DNA of 52,714 nucleotides, taken from NCBI RefSeq assembly GCF_003234185.1, contig NZ_QKSM01000017.1:1-52714 (forward strand). The letters run 5' to 3'. Source of the DNA: Curtobacterium sp. MCSS17_008 (GTDB lineage: Bacteria; Actinomycetota; Actinomycetes; Actinomycetales; Microbacteriaceae). Positions 9,211-17,639 of this stretch are shown here, in pieces (positions within the stretch are counted from its first letter, which is position 1; every line of letters starts with the position of its first letter). The position numbers and the translations under genes are program-made. The notes below the pieces were generated by a model. The model did no database searches, was not told where the DNA came from, and saw nothing but the letters and a program-made list of their open reading frames with translations.

Positions 9211-9691
9211 TCACACGCTCATCGAGCAGGGGCAGCCCGACGACGGCGGCCAAGGTGATCACGTAGATGATGATCGACGCTCCGTCGATCCGGCCAGGGG
9301 AGTAGTTCGACCAGGGGACACCCGCGACGAAGTGGACGAGCGGTCCGAGCGCCGCCAGGCATCCCCCGGGCACCAGGACGAGCAGCCGGGTCCTCGACCC
9401 CCGGGTCCTCCGAGGTGACCGGCACACGATGGCGGCGGTCGTGGCGACGATCGCGATCCCGCCCCACAACCACGATGCCCCCGACATCCGCCATCCGTCG
9501 TGCAACCACCAGTCCCGAACCAGGGCGACCGTCTGCTCCCAGGCGTCGGAGGGATGGAAGCGCCGGGACACCACAGGCAGGGGCCACCCGATGACCGCGA
9601 GGACCCCGGTGATCGCCGCGGTGATCCCCAGGACCCAGGCGACGGCCCCTCGCGTGTCCACCGGTTCGACGTCGTACGACTCGATGCTCAC
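9170..9691 (-). CDS. Uncharacterised multi-pass membrane protein
   Basis: A 173-residue protein from a GTG start that overlaps the flippase stop codon by four bases (GTGA). It has about four hydrophobic segments: VAWVLGITAAITGVLAVIG, the region around SWLWGGIAIVATTAAIV, LLVLVPGGCLAALGPLVHF, and IIIYVITLAAVVGLPLL. It ends in an Arg/Gly-rich tail. No family is recognised. Operon position behind two MOP-superfamily transporters suggests an envelope or polysaccharide-related role, which is inference. The decayed coupling-protein gene starts immediately downstream, so this gene marks the border between chromosome and mobile-element remnant. Confidence 0.65.
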   Translation of the reverse strand: MSIESYDVEPVDTRGAVAWVLGITAAITGVLAVIGWPLPVVSRRFHPSDAWEQTVALVRDWWLHDGWRMSGASWLWGGIAIVATTAAIVCRSPRRTRGSRTRLLVLVPGGCLAALGPLVHFVAGVPWSNYSPGRIDGASIIIYVITLAAVVGLPLLDERVRRGGRRGNIDRGR

Positions 9692-10893
9692 CGCTGTCGC
9701 CGCACCCCGAGCACCACCACCGCGACGAGGTTCACGGCGCTCCCCACCAGGAAGCCCGTGCTCCCGCCGGCGACGCCCGCGGACGGCGCCAGCACCGCCA
9801 TGAGCACCACCCCGACCACGAAGCCCGCGACCGACGCCAACGCCACCTGCCGCGACCGCCCGGACGCCAGCAGCAGCGCCGCCGGCACGAGTCCGACGGT
9901 GAACACCCACACGCCGACCATCAGGTACCGCAGGTCCGCGACGGCGGCGGCGCCCTCGGTCGGGTAGACCAGTGGCAGGAACCACCCGGCAAGCCATGCC
10001 ACGAGCCCGAACACCACCGCGGTCCCCACAGCGAAGCCCCCGACGAGCAGCAGCACGCCACGCGACCGCAGCGACCCGCCGTCCGCCCGGTGCGCGAACG
10101 CCGGCACGAGCACCTGCCCCAGCGCCTGCCCGACCATCGACGCCGGGGTCGCCAGGGTGAAGGCTGCGGCGTACACCCCGGCGTCGTGCACCGAGGCGGT
10201 GACCTGCGCCGAGATCATCGTGAGCTGCAGCAGCCCGTTCGAGGTCGTGACCGCCAGCACGTTCCACGCCGTGAAGCCGATGATCCCGGCAGTCGGCTCG
10301 GGTGCTCCGTCGGAGCCGTTGCCCCGCGGCCAGCACGCGATCGCGAACACGGTGTACCCGATCGCCAGCGGCAGCAGCACGAACGGCTCGAGCCGGGCGA
10401 CGCACGCCACGACGAGCAGTCCGAGCGCCAGCACGCTCGTCACCCCGTCCCAGAGCGCGACCTTCGGTGCCCGGTCGTAGCCGAGCTGTGCCCCGCGGGC
10501 GTAGCAGTACAGGCCGTACCCGACGACGACCGCGACACCGCCGAGCACCGTGCCGGGCCCGTTGCCACAGGCCAGCGCCACCGGGACGGTGACGGCGGCG
10601 AGCACCACGCTCGACACCAGCATCGACGCACCGAGCAGCCGGTTCACCGAACTGTCGGAGCGACGTCCGCGCAGGGCGACGGCCAGGAACCGCGACGCGG
10701 TGTTGCCCGCCGCGTTCGGCCAGAGCAGTGCGGTGAACACGGAGAGCGACAGCAGCGCGGTGGTCTGGCCGAGGGTCTCGGTGCCGAACACCCGACCGAC
10801 GACGACGGTGACGAGCAGCTTCGCGAGACCTTGCACCCCGATGCCGACGGTGGCGAGCAGGGCCGAGGACGCGACGCGCGAACGCCCGCTCAT
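9688..10893 (-). CDS. Oligosaccharide flippase-like membrane protein (MOP superfamily)
   Basis: A 401-residue, roughly 12-helix protein. It begins MSGRSRVASSALLATVGIGVQG and carries the N-terminal pattern GVQGLAKLLVTVVVGRVFGTETLGQ seen in Wzx/polysaccharide biosynthesis proteins. Such proteins flip lipid-linked saccharides across the cytoplasmic membrane. The start was chosen because ATG at 10893 overlaps the MATE stop codon (ATGA); a much longer upstream reading would run through the MATE gene. No glycosyltransferases are nearby, so the substrate cannot be assigned. It is co-directional and overlapping with the genes on both sides, implying one transcript. Confidence 0.75.
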   Translation of the reverse strand: MSGRSRVASSALLATVGIGVQGLAKLLVTVVVGRVFGTETLGQTTALLSLSVFTALLWPNAAGNTASRFLAVALRGRRSDSSVNRLLGASMLVSSVVLAAVTVPVALACGNGPGTVLGGVAVVVGYGLYCYARGAQLGYDRAPKVALWDGVTSVLALGLLVVACVARLEPFVLLPLAIGYTVFAIACWPRGNGSDGAPEPTAGIIGFTAWNVLAVTTSNGLLQLTMISAQVTASVHDAGVYAAAFTLATPASMVGQALGQVLVPAFAHRADGGSLRSRGVLLLVGGFAVGTAVVFGLVAWLAGWFLPLVYPTEGAAAVADLRYLMVGVWVFTVGLVPAALLLASGRSRQVALASVAGFVVGVVLMAVLAPSAGVAGGSTGFLVGSAVNLVAVVVLGVRRQR

Positions 10894-12224
10894 CGAGCCA
10901 GCGCCTGTTCGACCCAGCCCCGACGGTGTGCTCGTACCCCGAGCGTCACGGCCCGGACCCCGATGTACCCGAGCGCGAACGCCGCCCAGAGGCCCGCGAG
11001 CGTCCCGCCGACCCACCAGAGCAGCGGCAGGTACACGACGAGGTTCACGAGTCCCGCGACGGCCAGGTACCGCGCGTCCCCGGCGCCGATGAGCACCCCG
11101 TCGAGCACGAAGACGTACCCGGCGACCGGCATCCCGACCGCGATGAGCACGAGCACGAGCGGCAGCGCCGACCGCACCGCCGCCGAGTCCGAGAACACCG
11201 GCCCGAGCAGCCCGCTGGCGGCCAGGGTGAGCACGCCGAGCAGCGCACCGCCCACGACCCCGAGCAGCACGAGCCGGCGCGTGACCAGCCGCACCCGGTC
11301 GGGGTCCCGCGAGCCCAGGCCGTGCCCGACGAGCGCCTGTCCGGCGATCGCTAGGGCGTCGAGCGCGAAGGCGAGCGTCGAGAAGACCGTGAGCCCGACC
11401 TGCGTCGTCGCCAGGCCGGTCGTCCCCAGTCCGGAGGCGGTCGCCACCGTCGCGAGCATCGCCACCCGCAGGGACGCCGTGCGCAGGAAGAGCCAGGCCC
11501 CGGAGCGCAGCGCCCGCACGACCCCGGAGGCGCCCGGCCGCAGCGGTGCCCCGGACGCGCGGGCGGCACGCACGGCGATGACGACGTACACCGCGGCCAT
11601 CGCCCACTGCACGATCACGGTGCCGGCGGCGGAACCCTCGACACCCCAGCCCGCGCCGTAGATGAGCATGGCGTTGAGCAGCCCGTTCGCCACGAAGCCG
11701 ATCGTCGCCACGACGAGCGGCGTCCGAGTGTCCTGCAGCCCGCGCAGCAGACCGGTCGAGGCGGTCACGACCAGGATGCCGGGCAACCCGATCAGTGACA
11801 GCGTCAGGTACGCGGTCGCGGCGGCCGAGACCTCAGCCGAGGCACCGAACAGGTCGACGAGCGGCCCCGCGAGCGGCCAGCCGACGAGCGCGAGCACCAC
11901 GCCCAGTGCGAGTGCGAGCCACATCCCGTCGATGCCCGCGTGCACCGCTCCGCGCCGGTCACCGCCGCCCAGCGCGCGCGCCACGGCCGGCGTCGTCGAG
12001 TAGGCCAGGAAGACGAGCAGCCCGGTCACCGTCTGCAGCACGACGCTCGCCAGTCCCACGGCGGCCAGCGCCGTCGCACCCAGGTGCCCGACGAGCGCGG
12101 TGTCGGTGAGCAGGAACAGCGGCTCGACGACGAGCGCCCCGAGCGCGGGCAGCGCGAGTCGGACGATGTCCCGGTCGACCGACCGCCGTTCGGAGGTCAC
12201 GGCAGGCAGGGTCGATCGGGGCAC
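10890..12224 (-). CDS. MATE family efflux transporter (DinF-like)
   Basis: A 444-residue, about 12-helix protein with two homologous halves. N-terminal motifs are RLALPALGALVVEPLFLLTD and TALVGHLGATALAAVGLAS; the second half contains GQALVGHGLGSRDPDRVR. This is the MATE fold, a cation-coupled exporter of drugs or metabolites, closest in appearance to the DinF branch. A GTG start at 12224 (VPRSTLPAVTSERRSVDRDIVRLALP) is preferred over 12272 because it gives the usual family length and has an AGGA-like ribosome site upstream. It is first gene of a three-gene overlapping operon. Confidence 0.85.
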   Translation of the reverse strand: MPRSTLPAVTSERRSVDRDIVRLALPALGALVVEPLFLLTDTALVGHLGATALAAVGLASVVLQTVTGLLVFLAYSTTPAVARALGGGDRRGAVHAGIDGMWLALALGVVLALVGWPLAGPLVDLFGASAEVSAAATAYLTLSLIGLPGILVVTASTGLLRGLQDTRTPLVVATIGFVANGLLNAMLIYGAGWGVEGSAAGTVIVQWAMAAVYVVIAVRAARASGAPLRPGASGVVRALRSGAWLFLRTASLRVAMLATVATASGLGTTGLATTQVGLTVFSTLAFALDALAIAGQALVGHGLGSRDPDRVRLVTRRLVLLGVVGGALLGVLTLAASGLLGPVFSDSAAVRSALPLVLVLIAVGMPVAGYVFVLDGVLIGAGDARYLAVAGLVNLVVYLPLLWWVGGTLAGLWAAFALGYIGVRAVTLGVRAHRRGWVEQALAR

Positions 12225-12287
12225 CGGGCCATCCTGCCGTGGATCCGCTCCGCGCGTGTGCCGACGGTGCACCCCCCACCCGATGCG

Positions 12288-12346
12288 TCGATGGAGCAGA
12301 CGACGTCGGGTCGAGCGCGCCCACCCGACGTCGTCTGCTCCATCGA
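12288..12346. repeat. Perfect 24-bp inverted repeat, 11-nt loop
   Basis: Arms 12288-12311 and 12323-12346 are exact reverse complements around an 11-base loop. The repeat lies in the gap between the uracil permease end and the MATE gene start, downstream of a separate terminator-like hairpin. The very long perfect arms suggest a REP-like intergenic element rather than a simple terminator. Confidence 0.75.
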
Positions 12347-12448
12347 GGGGGCAGCACCGGGGTGGAGGGAGCGCGCGGAGACAGAGGGGGCAGCGCGCGG
12401 GCGGAAGCGGCAGCGCGGGGGCAGAGGGGCAGCGCGCGGGGCACGAGA

Positions 12449-12492
12449 CGGACGGGAGGCCCGTGGCGGCGTCGCCACGGGCCTCCCGTCCG
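12449..12492 (-). terminator. GC-rich hairpin downstream of uracil permease
   Basis: A perfect 20-bp stem (12449-12468 with 12473-12492) and a four-base loop lie just past the permease stop. The arms contain GGGAGGC/GCCTCCC, shared with hairpins at 37757 and 39372. No T-tract follows, as is common for actinobacterial terminators. Confidence 0.75.
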
Positions 12493-12503
12493 GTGGTCCC
12501 GCG

Positions 12504-13841
12504 TCAGTCCGTGCGCGGCTCCGCGGGGATCGCACCGGTCGCGGCGCGCGCCTCGTCCGACGCCGTCGGCGTCGCCGGGTCGGTGCCGCGGGCCCGACCG
12601 ACCAGGTCCATCAGGTGGTAGACGACGATCGCGGCGACGGTGCCGACGATGATGCCGCCGAACGTCGCACCGCTGAACGAGAACGTGAAGTCGGCGATGC
12701 CCATGATGAGCGCGATGCCGGCGGTGAGCTGATTCTTCGGCTTCGCGAAGTCGACCCGGTTGTCGACCCAGATGCGGATGCCGATGACCCCGATCAGGCC
12801 GTAGAGCGCGGTCGTCGCACCGCCGAGCACGCCCGCAGGCACCGACGAGATGACGATGCCGACCTTCGGCGACAGGCCGAGCAGGATCGCGACGACCGCC
12901 GCGACCCAGTACGCGGCCGTCGAGAACACCCGGGTCGCCGCCATGACACCGATGTTCTCGCCGTAGGTGGTGGTCGCGGAACCGCCGCCGGCGCCGGCGA
13001 GCACGGTGGAGACACCGTCGGCGAAGAGCGCGCGACCCGTGAGCGGCGTCAGGTCGCGCCCGGTCAGCTGGCCGACGCCCTTGACGTGACCGACGTTCTC
13101 GGCGACGAGCGCGAGCACGACCGGCACGAAGCCGAGGTAGATCGCGAGCTGCCCGGGGTCGAAGGCCGGGGCGGTGAAGGTCGGCAAGCCCACCCAGGGG
13201 GCGGACGCAACGTTCGACAGGTCGACCTCGCCGGCGAGCAGCGCGGCGACGTAGCCGACCGCGACGCCGATGACGATCGACAGGCGACCGAGCAGCCCCT
13301 TGAACAGCACCGTGACGAGGATGATCGCGGCCAGGGTGATCAGCGCGACGACGGGGGCCTTCGTGAAGTTGTCGCGGGCTGCCGGCGCCAGGTTGAAGCC
13401 GATGAGCGCGACGATCGCGCCCGACACCACCGGTGGCATCAGCCGGTCGATCCAGCCGGCGCCAGCGAGGTGCACGATCGCGCCGACGAGCGCGAGCAGG
13501 ACGCCGACCACGATGATGCCGGACAGCGCGAGGGGGATCCCGCCGATCTCCGTCGCGGCACCGATGGGCGCGAGGAAGGCGAACGACGACCCGAGGTAGC
13601 TCGGCAGGCGGTTCCCCGTGATGAGCAGGAACAGGATCGTGCCGACACCGCTGAAGAGCAGGGTCGTCGAGGGCGGGAACCCCGTTATGAGCGGGACGAG
13701 GAAGGTGGCGCCGAACATCGCCACGACGTGCTGCACGCCGAGCCCGATCGTGCGGCCCCAGGAGAGGCGCTCGTCCGGCGCCACGATGGTCGAGGAGGAG
13801 ACGGTCGCGCCGTCACCGTGCAGCTTCCAGCCGAGTCCCAT
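12504..13841 (-). CDS. uraA: Uracil/xanthine permease family transporter (NCS2), probably uracil permease
   Basis: A 445-residue, 14-helix nucleobase:cation symporter. It has the NCS2 signatures VSGAIVALIGFNLAP, LVAENVGHVKGVGQLTG (helix 8 glutamate) and GGSATTTYGENIGVMAATRV. The last matches the uracil-type GGxxTTTYGENIGVMA pattern rather than the xanthine branch. The start MGLGWKLHG at 13841 was chosen over longer readings because this N-terminus matches the family and the upstream frame is the shadow of another gene. It imports uracil for pyrimidine salvage. No pyrimidine genes adjoin it, and no regulatory leader was recognised in the short upstream gap. Confidence 0.9.
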   Translation of the reverse strand: MGLGWKLHGDGATVSSSTIVAPDERLSWGRTIGLGVQHVVAMFGATFLVPLITGFPPSTTLLFSGVGTILFLLITGNRLPSYLGSSFAFLAPIGAATEIGGIPLALSGIIVVGVLLALVGAIVHLAGAGWIDRLMPPVVSGAIVALIGFNLAPAARDNFTKAPVVALITLAAIILVTVLFKGLLGRLSIVIGVAVGYVAALLAGEVDLSNVASAPWVGLPTFTAPAFDPGQLAIYLGFVPVVLALVAENVGHVKGVGQLTGRDLTPLTGRALFADGVSTVLAGAGGGSATTTYGENIGVMAATRVFSTAAYWVAAVVAILLGLSPKVGIVISSVPAGVLGGATTALYGLIGVIGIRIWVDNRVDFAKPKNQLTAGIALIMGIADFTFSFSGATFGGIIVGTVAAIVVYHLMDLVGRARGTDPATPTASDEARAATGAIPAEPRTD

Positions 13842-13900
13842 GGCAGCACCGTAGCGGCTGTGCAGCTCCTGTTGCGGGCGCTCCGGTCCTGCTGCTCGTG

Positions 13901-14467
13901 CTAGTGCGCTTCGGCGTCCGCTCCTCGGGCACGCTCGCGACGTCGCACGACGAGCGTGCCGATGCCCTGCACGACGAAGCACACGGCGGACGCAGCGACG
14001 AGGACCGCCACGACGATGGAGCCGACGGAGAAGCCGTCTCCGACGAGCCACGCGACCGCGACGGCCAGGAAGATGCCGCCCATCACGATGACGACGACGG
14101 GGTTCTGCGCCACGAAGAACCGCCGTCCCCCGTTGGCGTCGATGGTCGCCTGGGAGCGTGACCGCGAGACCGCGTCGGGGGACCGGCCCTCGCGTCGGTC
14201 TGCCACGCGCCGGCGGGCACGCACGGCGAACGCGACGATGGTGCCGATCACGACGGCCCCCGGGTACCCGATCGGCACGGGGACGAGGAGCAGACCCGAC
14301 ACGAACAGCACCGCGATCCCTGTGACGATGCCGGCGGCCGCCGCGGTGCTCCACGTGTCCGTGCGGCCGTCTGCCCCCGTGACGTACCCGGGGCGCTTCG
14401 CGTACGGGTCGTGCGGCTGCTGCTGGGGGTCGTGCGCCGGTGCCTCTGGTCCTGGTCGGGTTGCCAC
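13901..14467 (-). CDS. Uncharacterised membrane protein
   Basis: A 188-residue protein from a GTG start (VATRPGPEAPAHD). A polar N-terminus of about 40 residues rich in Gln, Pro and His precedes four hydrophobic segments. The first pair spans TAAAAGIVTGIAVLFVSG to YPGAVVIGTIVAFAV; the second spans VVVIVMGGIFLAVAVAWLVG to VVAVLVAASAVCFVVQGIG. A basic loop of about 45 residues separates the pairs. The C-terminus is charged (RRRERARGADAEAH). No known family was recognised. It lies 60 bases upstream of the uracil permease in the same direction and could be co-transcribed with it. Confidence 0.65.
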   Translation of the reverse strand: MATRPGPEAPAHDPQQQPHDPYAKRPGYVTGADGRTDTWSTAAAAGIVTGIAVLFVSGLLLVPVPIGYPGAVVIGTIVAFAVRARRRVADRREGRSPDAVSRSRSQATIDANGGRRFFVAQNPVVVIVMGGIFLAVAVAWLVGDGFSVGSIVVAVLVAASAVCFVVQGIGTLVVRRRERARGADAEAH

Positions 14468-14567
14468 GGGGCAGAACCTACGCGCGGGTCCTGGGCGGCT
14501 TCCGGTCCGTCCTCCGGCATTGGAGGCGGTGTTGCGGCACACCACCAGGAGCCACGGCTCGGAGGCG

Positions 14568-15554
14568 TCAGTAGATCGTGGAGATGCCCACCATGTCGCC
14601 GAGGCCGAGCTTGCGCGACTCGAGCTGGCACGGGCCTCCCGAGGGCTCCATGACCTGTCCCGTGCCCGTGTCGACGTGCCCGAGGCCGTACAGGTGGCCC
14701 CACTCGTGCGTCGCGACGGCCTGCGTGTCGAAGCGCGACCCCGAGCAGGCGGCCGTCGAGCTCCACCGGAAGCCCGTCGCGTACCGCTGGTCGGCCTCCT
14801 TCGCGATGCCGTTGCCGTCGTACCAGACGCACGTCACACCGAGGACGCCCTCGGGGAGCTTGCCCCACCCCATGACGCTGTACCCACTGCTGTTCGTGCA
14901 GCCACCGCGGTCGGTGAGCGCGGGCTTCTGCGTCGCGAGGCGGACGTACGTGTTGCTGGCGGACGACGTGACCGTGCGACCACAGGAGGTGATCGTGCCG
15001 TTCCACGCGTTCGCCGCCTTGCGCAGGGCGTCCTTCGCGTACGTCGACTTCTGCCCGGACTCGTTGTAGTACCACTTCACGGTGCCCGCCCAGCGGTAGC
15101 CGGTGCTGGCGTTCGCGGTGCTCGTGCACTTCGTGTCGGCCACGGCAGCGCTCGCCGTCGCCGTCGCCGCCTCGGCGCGGGCCTGCTCCTGCTCCACGGC
15201 GGGAGCCGAACCGGTCCAGGTCTCGTCGATCCGGACGGCGACCCCGTCCGCGCCGGTGTTCGCGATGACGACCTCCGGCAGCTCCGGTGCTCCCGGTGCC
15301 GAGTTGCTGCTCGCCATCACGCTCTCGCCCGGAGCCGGGAGCGCGAAGGTGCGGCCGTCCGGCGTGACGACGGTGCCGGACGTGGCGGTGCACCCGCTCG
15401 TGAGCGTCTGCACCGAGAGCGTCCCCGTGGCGCACTTGGTGCCCGCTGCCGGCGCAGCCGCCTGCGCGGGTGCTGCCGTGAGGATGCCGGCGAGGATGGT
15501 GACGACCGCCCCGGTCGCGAGCGCGTTCCTGACAGGACGCATGGTTCCCTTCAT
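14568..15554 (-). CDS. Secreted zinc metalloprotease, metzincin-like (HExxHxxGxxH)
   Basis: A 328-residue secreted protein. Residues 1 to about 32 form a Sec signal peptide ending APAQA. The zinc-binding motif HEWGHLYGLGH lies at about 283-293, followed by a Met-turn candidate in QVMEPS. This HExxHxxGxxH arrangement defines metzincins such as matrixin or reprolysin relatives. Several cysteines flank the domain (TKC, TSGC, TSCGRT, GGCTNS, TAACS), suggesting disulfides in an extracellular enzyme. The first half is probably a propeptide. The start MKGTMRP at 15554 has GGAG upstream; the internal ATG at 15542 is possible. It is divergent from the M13 peptidase gene, with about 120 bases of shared promoter region. 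Confidence 0.75.
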   Translation of the reverse strand: MKGTMRPVRNALATGAVVTILAGILTAAPAQAAAPAAGTKCATGTLSVQTLTSGCTATSGTVVTPDGRTFALPAPGESVMASSNSAPGAPELPEVVIANTGADGVAVRIDETWTGSAPAVEQEQARAEAATATASAAVADTKCTSTANASTGYRWAGTVKWYYNESGQKSTYAKDALRKAANAWNGTITSCGRTVTSSASNTYVRLATQKPALTDRGGCTNSSGYSVMGWGKLPEGVLGVTCVWYDGNGIAKEADQRYATGFRWSSTAACSGSRFDTQAVATHEWGHLYGLGHVDTGTGQVMEPSGGPCQLESRKLGLGDMVGISTIY

Positions 15555-15674
15555 CGGCGGGCTCCGTGCCCGCCGTCCCTGATGCCGTCCATGTTCGCCG
15601 ATGCCCACGCGCGAGGTCGAGGTCCCCGTTCGGGACTCCGTCCCGACACGGGGGCGGTGGCTATCGTGGAGCGC

Positions 15675-17639
15675 ATGACCGACGTCGCACGCACCGCAGG
15701 GATCCACACCGACGAGCTCGACCCGGACGTCCGCCCGCAGGACGACCTCTACCGGCACGTGAACGGGACGTGGATCGCGCGGACGCCGATCCCCGACGAC
15801 AAGGCCCGCTACGGCTCGTTCACCGTGCTCGCCGAGGACGCCGAGGTCGCCGTGCGCGAGATCGTCGAGCGCTCGCAGCAGGCCGCAGCGGGTACCGAGG
15901 AGCGCAAGGTCGGCGACCTCTACACGTCCTTCACCGACGAGGAGCGCCTCGAGGCCCTGGGGACCGGTCCCATCGACCCGCTGCTCGGCGAGGTCGACGC
16001 CGTGGAGACCGTCGACGACGTCATCGCGATGGTCGGACGCTTCGAGCGGCTCGGGCTGCCGGGCTTCGTCCAGCTCTTCGTCGACAACGACCCGGGCGAC
16101 CCGGAGTCGTACGTCGTGTTCCTCGAGCAGTCCGGCCTGGGCCTGCCCGACGAGTCGTACTACCGCGAGGAGCGCTTCTCCGACATCCGGGCGAAGTACC
16201 GCGAGTTCGTCGCGTCGATGTTCCCGCTCGCCGGGTTCGCCGACGCCGGGCAGAGCACCGAGGCCGTCATCGCGCTGGAGACGGCGCTCGCCGCGGTGCA
16301 CTGGGACAACGTCACCACCCGCGACAGCCAGAAGACCTACAACAAGATGTCGTGGGACGAGGTCGCCGCGCTCGCGAACGGCGCGGACCTGCACCTGTGG
16401 TGGCAGGCGATCGGCGCCCCGGCCGGTGCCTTCGAGACCGTCGTGGTCCGCGAGCCGTCGTTCATCACGGGCCTGGCCGAGCTCCTCCGCTCACAGCCGC
16501 TCGACGCGTGGAAGGACTGGCTGCGTTGGCAGGTCATCCGCGGGTCCGCCGCCTACCTGACGAGCGCGATGTCCGCCACGAACTTCTCGTTCTACGGCAC
16601 CGCCCTCACCGGTGCGCCGAAGCAGCGTGAGCGCTGGAAGCGCGGCGTCTCGCTGGTCGAGGGCGCGATGGGCGAGGCCGTCGGACGCATCTACGTGCAG
16701 GAGCACTTCGACGAGACGTCCAAGGCCGAGATGGACGACCTCGTCGCCAACCTGGTCGAGGCGTACCGGCAGAGCATCACCGCACTCGACTGGATGACCG
16801 ACGAGACCCGCGCCCGTGCCCTCGACAAGCTCGACAAGTTCACGCCGAAGATCGGCTACCCGGTGAAGTGGCGGGACTACTCGGCCCTGTCGGTGCGCCC
16901 CGACGACCTGATCGGCAACGTCCGCGCGGTCGCGAGCTTCCAGGTCGACCGCGAGCTCGGCAAGATCGGGAAGCCGATCGACCGCGACGAGTGGTTCATG
17001 ACGCCGCAGACCATCAACGCGTACTACAACCCGGGCTTCAACGAGATCGTGTTCCCGGCGGCGATCCTGCAGTTCCCGTTCTTCGACGCCCAGCGCGACG
17101 CAGCCGCGAACTACGGTGCGATCGGGGCCGTGATCGGTCACGAGATCGGCCACGGCTTCGACGACCAGGGGTCGCAGTACGACGGCGACGGCCGGCTCGA
17201 GAACTGGTGGACCGAGGCCGACCGCACCGCGTTCGAGGAGCGCACGAAGGCCCTCATCGCGCAGTACGACGCCCTGGTGCCGACGGAGGTGCCCGACGGC
17301 CACGTGAACGGCGCGCTGACGATCGGCGAGAACATCGGCGACCTCGGCGGCCTGTCGATCGCGTGGAAGGCCTACCTGCTGTCGCTCGACGGCCAGGAGC
17401 CGCCCGTGGTCGACGGCCTGACCGGGGCCGAGCGCTTCTTCCTCAGCTGGGCCCAGGCCTGGCGGATGGCGATCCGTCCGGAGGAGGCCGCTCGCCTGCT
17501 GAGCATCGACCCGCACTCGCCGAACGAGTTCCGGTGCAACCAGATCGTGCGCAACATCGACGTGTTCTACGACACCTTCGGCGTGACCGAGTCGGACGCG
17601 ATGTACCTCGACCCGGCCGAGCGCGTCGCGATCTGGTGA
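15675..17639 (+). CDS. M13 family zinc metallopeptidase (neprilysin/PepO type)
   Basis: A 654-residue protein with the M13 hallmarks: HEIGHGFDDQG at about residue 489 (zinc histidines and catalytic Glu), ENIGDLGGL at about 552 (third zinc ligand Glu) and INAYYNP for substrate binding. The N-terminal RPQDDLYRHVNGTWI matches the family start. There is no signal peptide or membrane anchor, so it is cytoplasmic like PepO-type oligopeptidases. It would cleave oligopeptides of modest length. The ATG at 15675 gives the normal family length. Its stop overlaps the start of the downstream gene (TGATG), implying co-translation. Confidence 0.93.
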   Translation: MTDVARTAGIHTDELDPDVRPQDDLYRHVNGTWIARTPIPDDKARYGSFTVLAEDAEVAVREIVERSQQAAAGTEERKVGDLYTSFTDEERLEALGTGPIDPLLGEVDAVETVDDVIAMVGRFERLGLPGFVQLFVDNDPGDPESYVVFLEQSGLGLPDESYYREERFSDIRAKYREFVASMFPLAGFADAGQSTEAVIALETALAAVHWDNVTTRDSQKTYNKMSWDEVAALANGADLHLWWQAIGAPAGAFETVVVREPSFITGLAELLRSQPLDAWKDWLRWQVIRGSAAYLTSAMSATNFSFYGTALTGAPKQRERWKRGVSLVEGAMGEAVGRIYVQEHFDETSKAEMDDLVANLVEAYRQSITALDWMTDETRARALDKLDKFTPKIGYPVKWRDYSALSVRPDDLIGNVRAVASFQVDRELGKIGKPIDRDEWFMTPQTINAYYNPGFNEIVFPAAILQFPFFDAQRDAAANYGAIGAVIGHEIGHGFDDQGSQYDGDGRLENWWTEADRTAFEERTKALIAQYDALVPTEVPDGHVNGALTIGENIGDLGGLSIAWKAYLLSLDGQEPPVVDGLTGAERFFLSWAQAWRMAIRPEEAARLLSIDPHSPNEFRCNQIVRNIDVFYDTFGVTESDAMYLDPAERVAIW

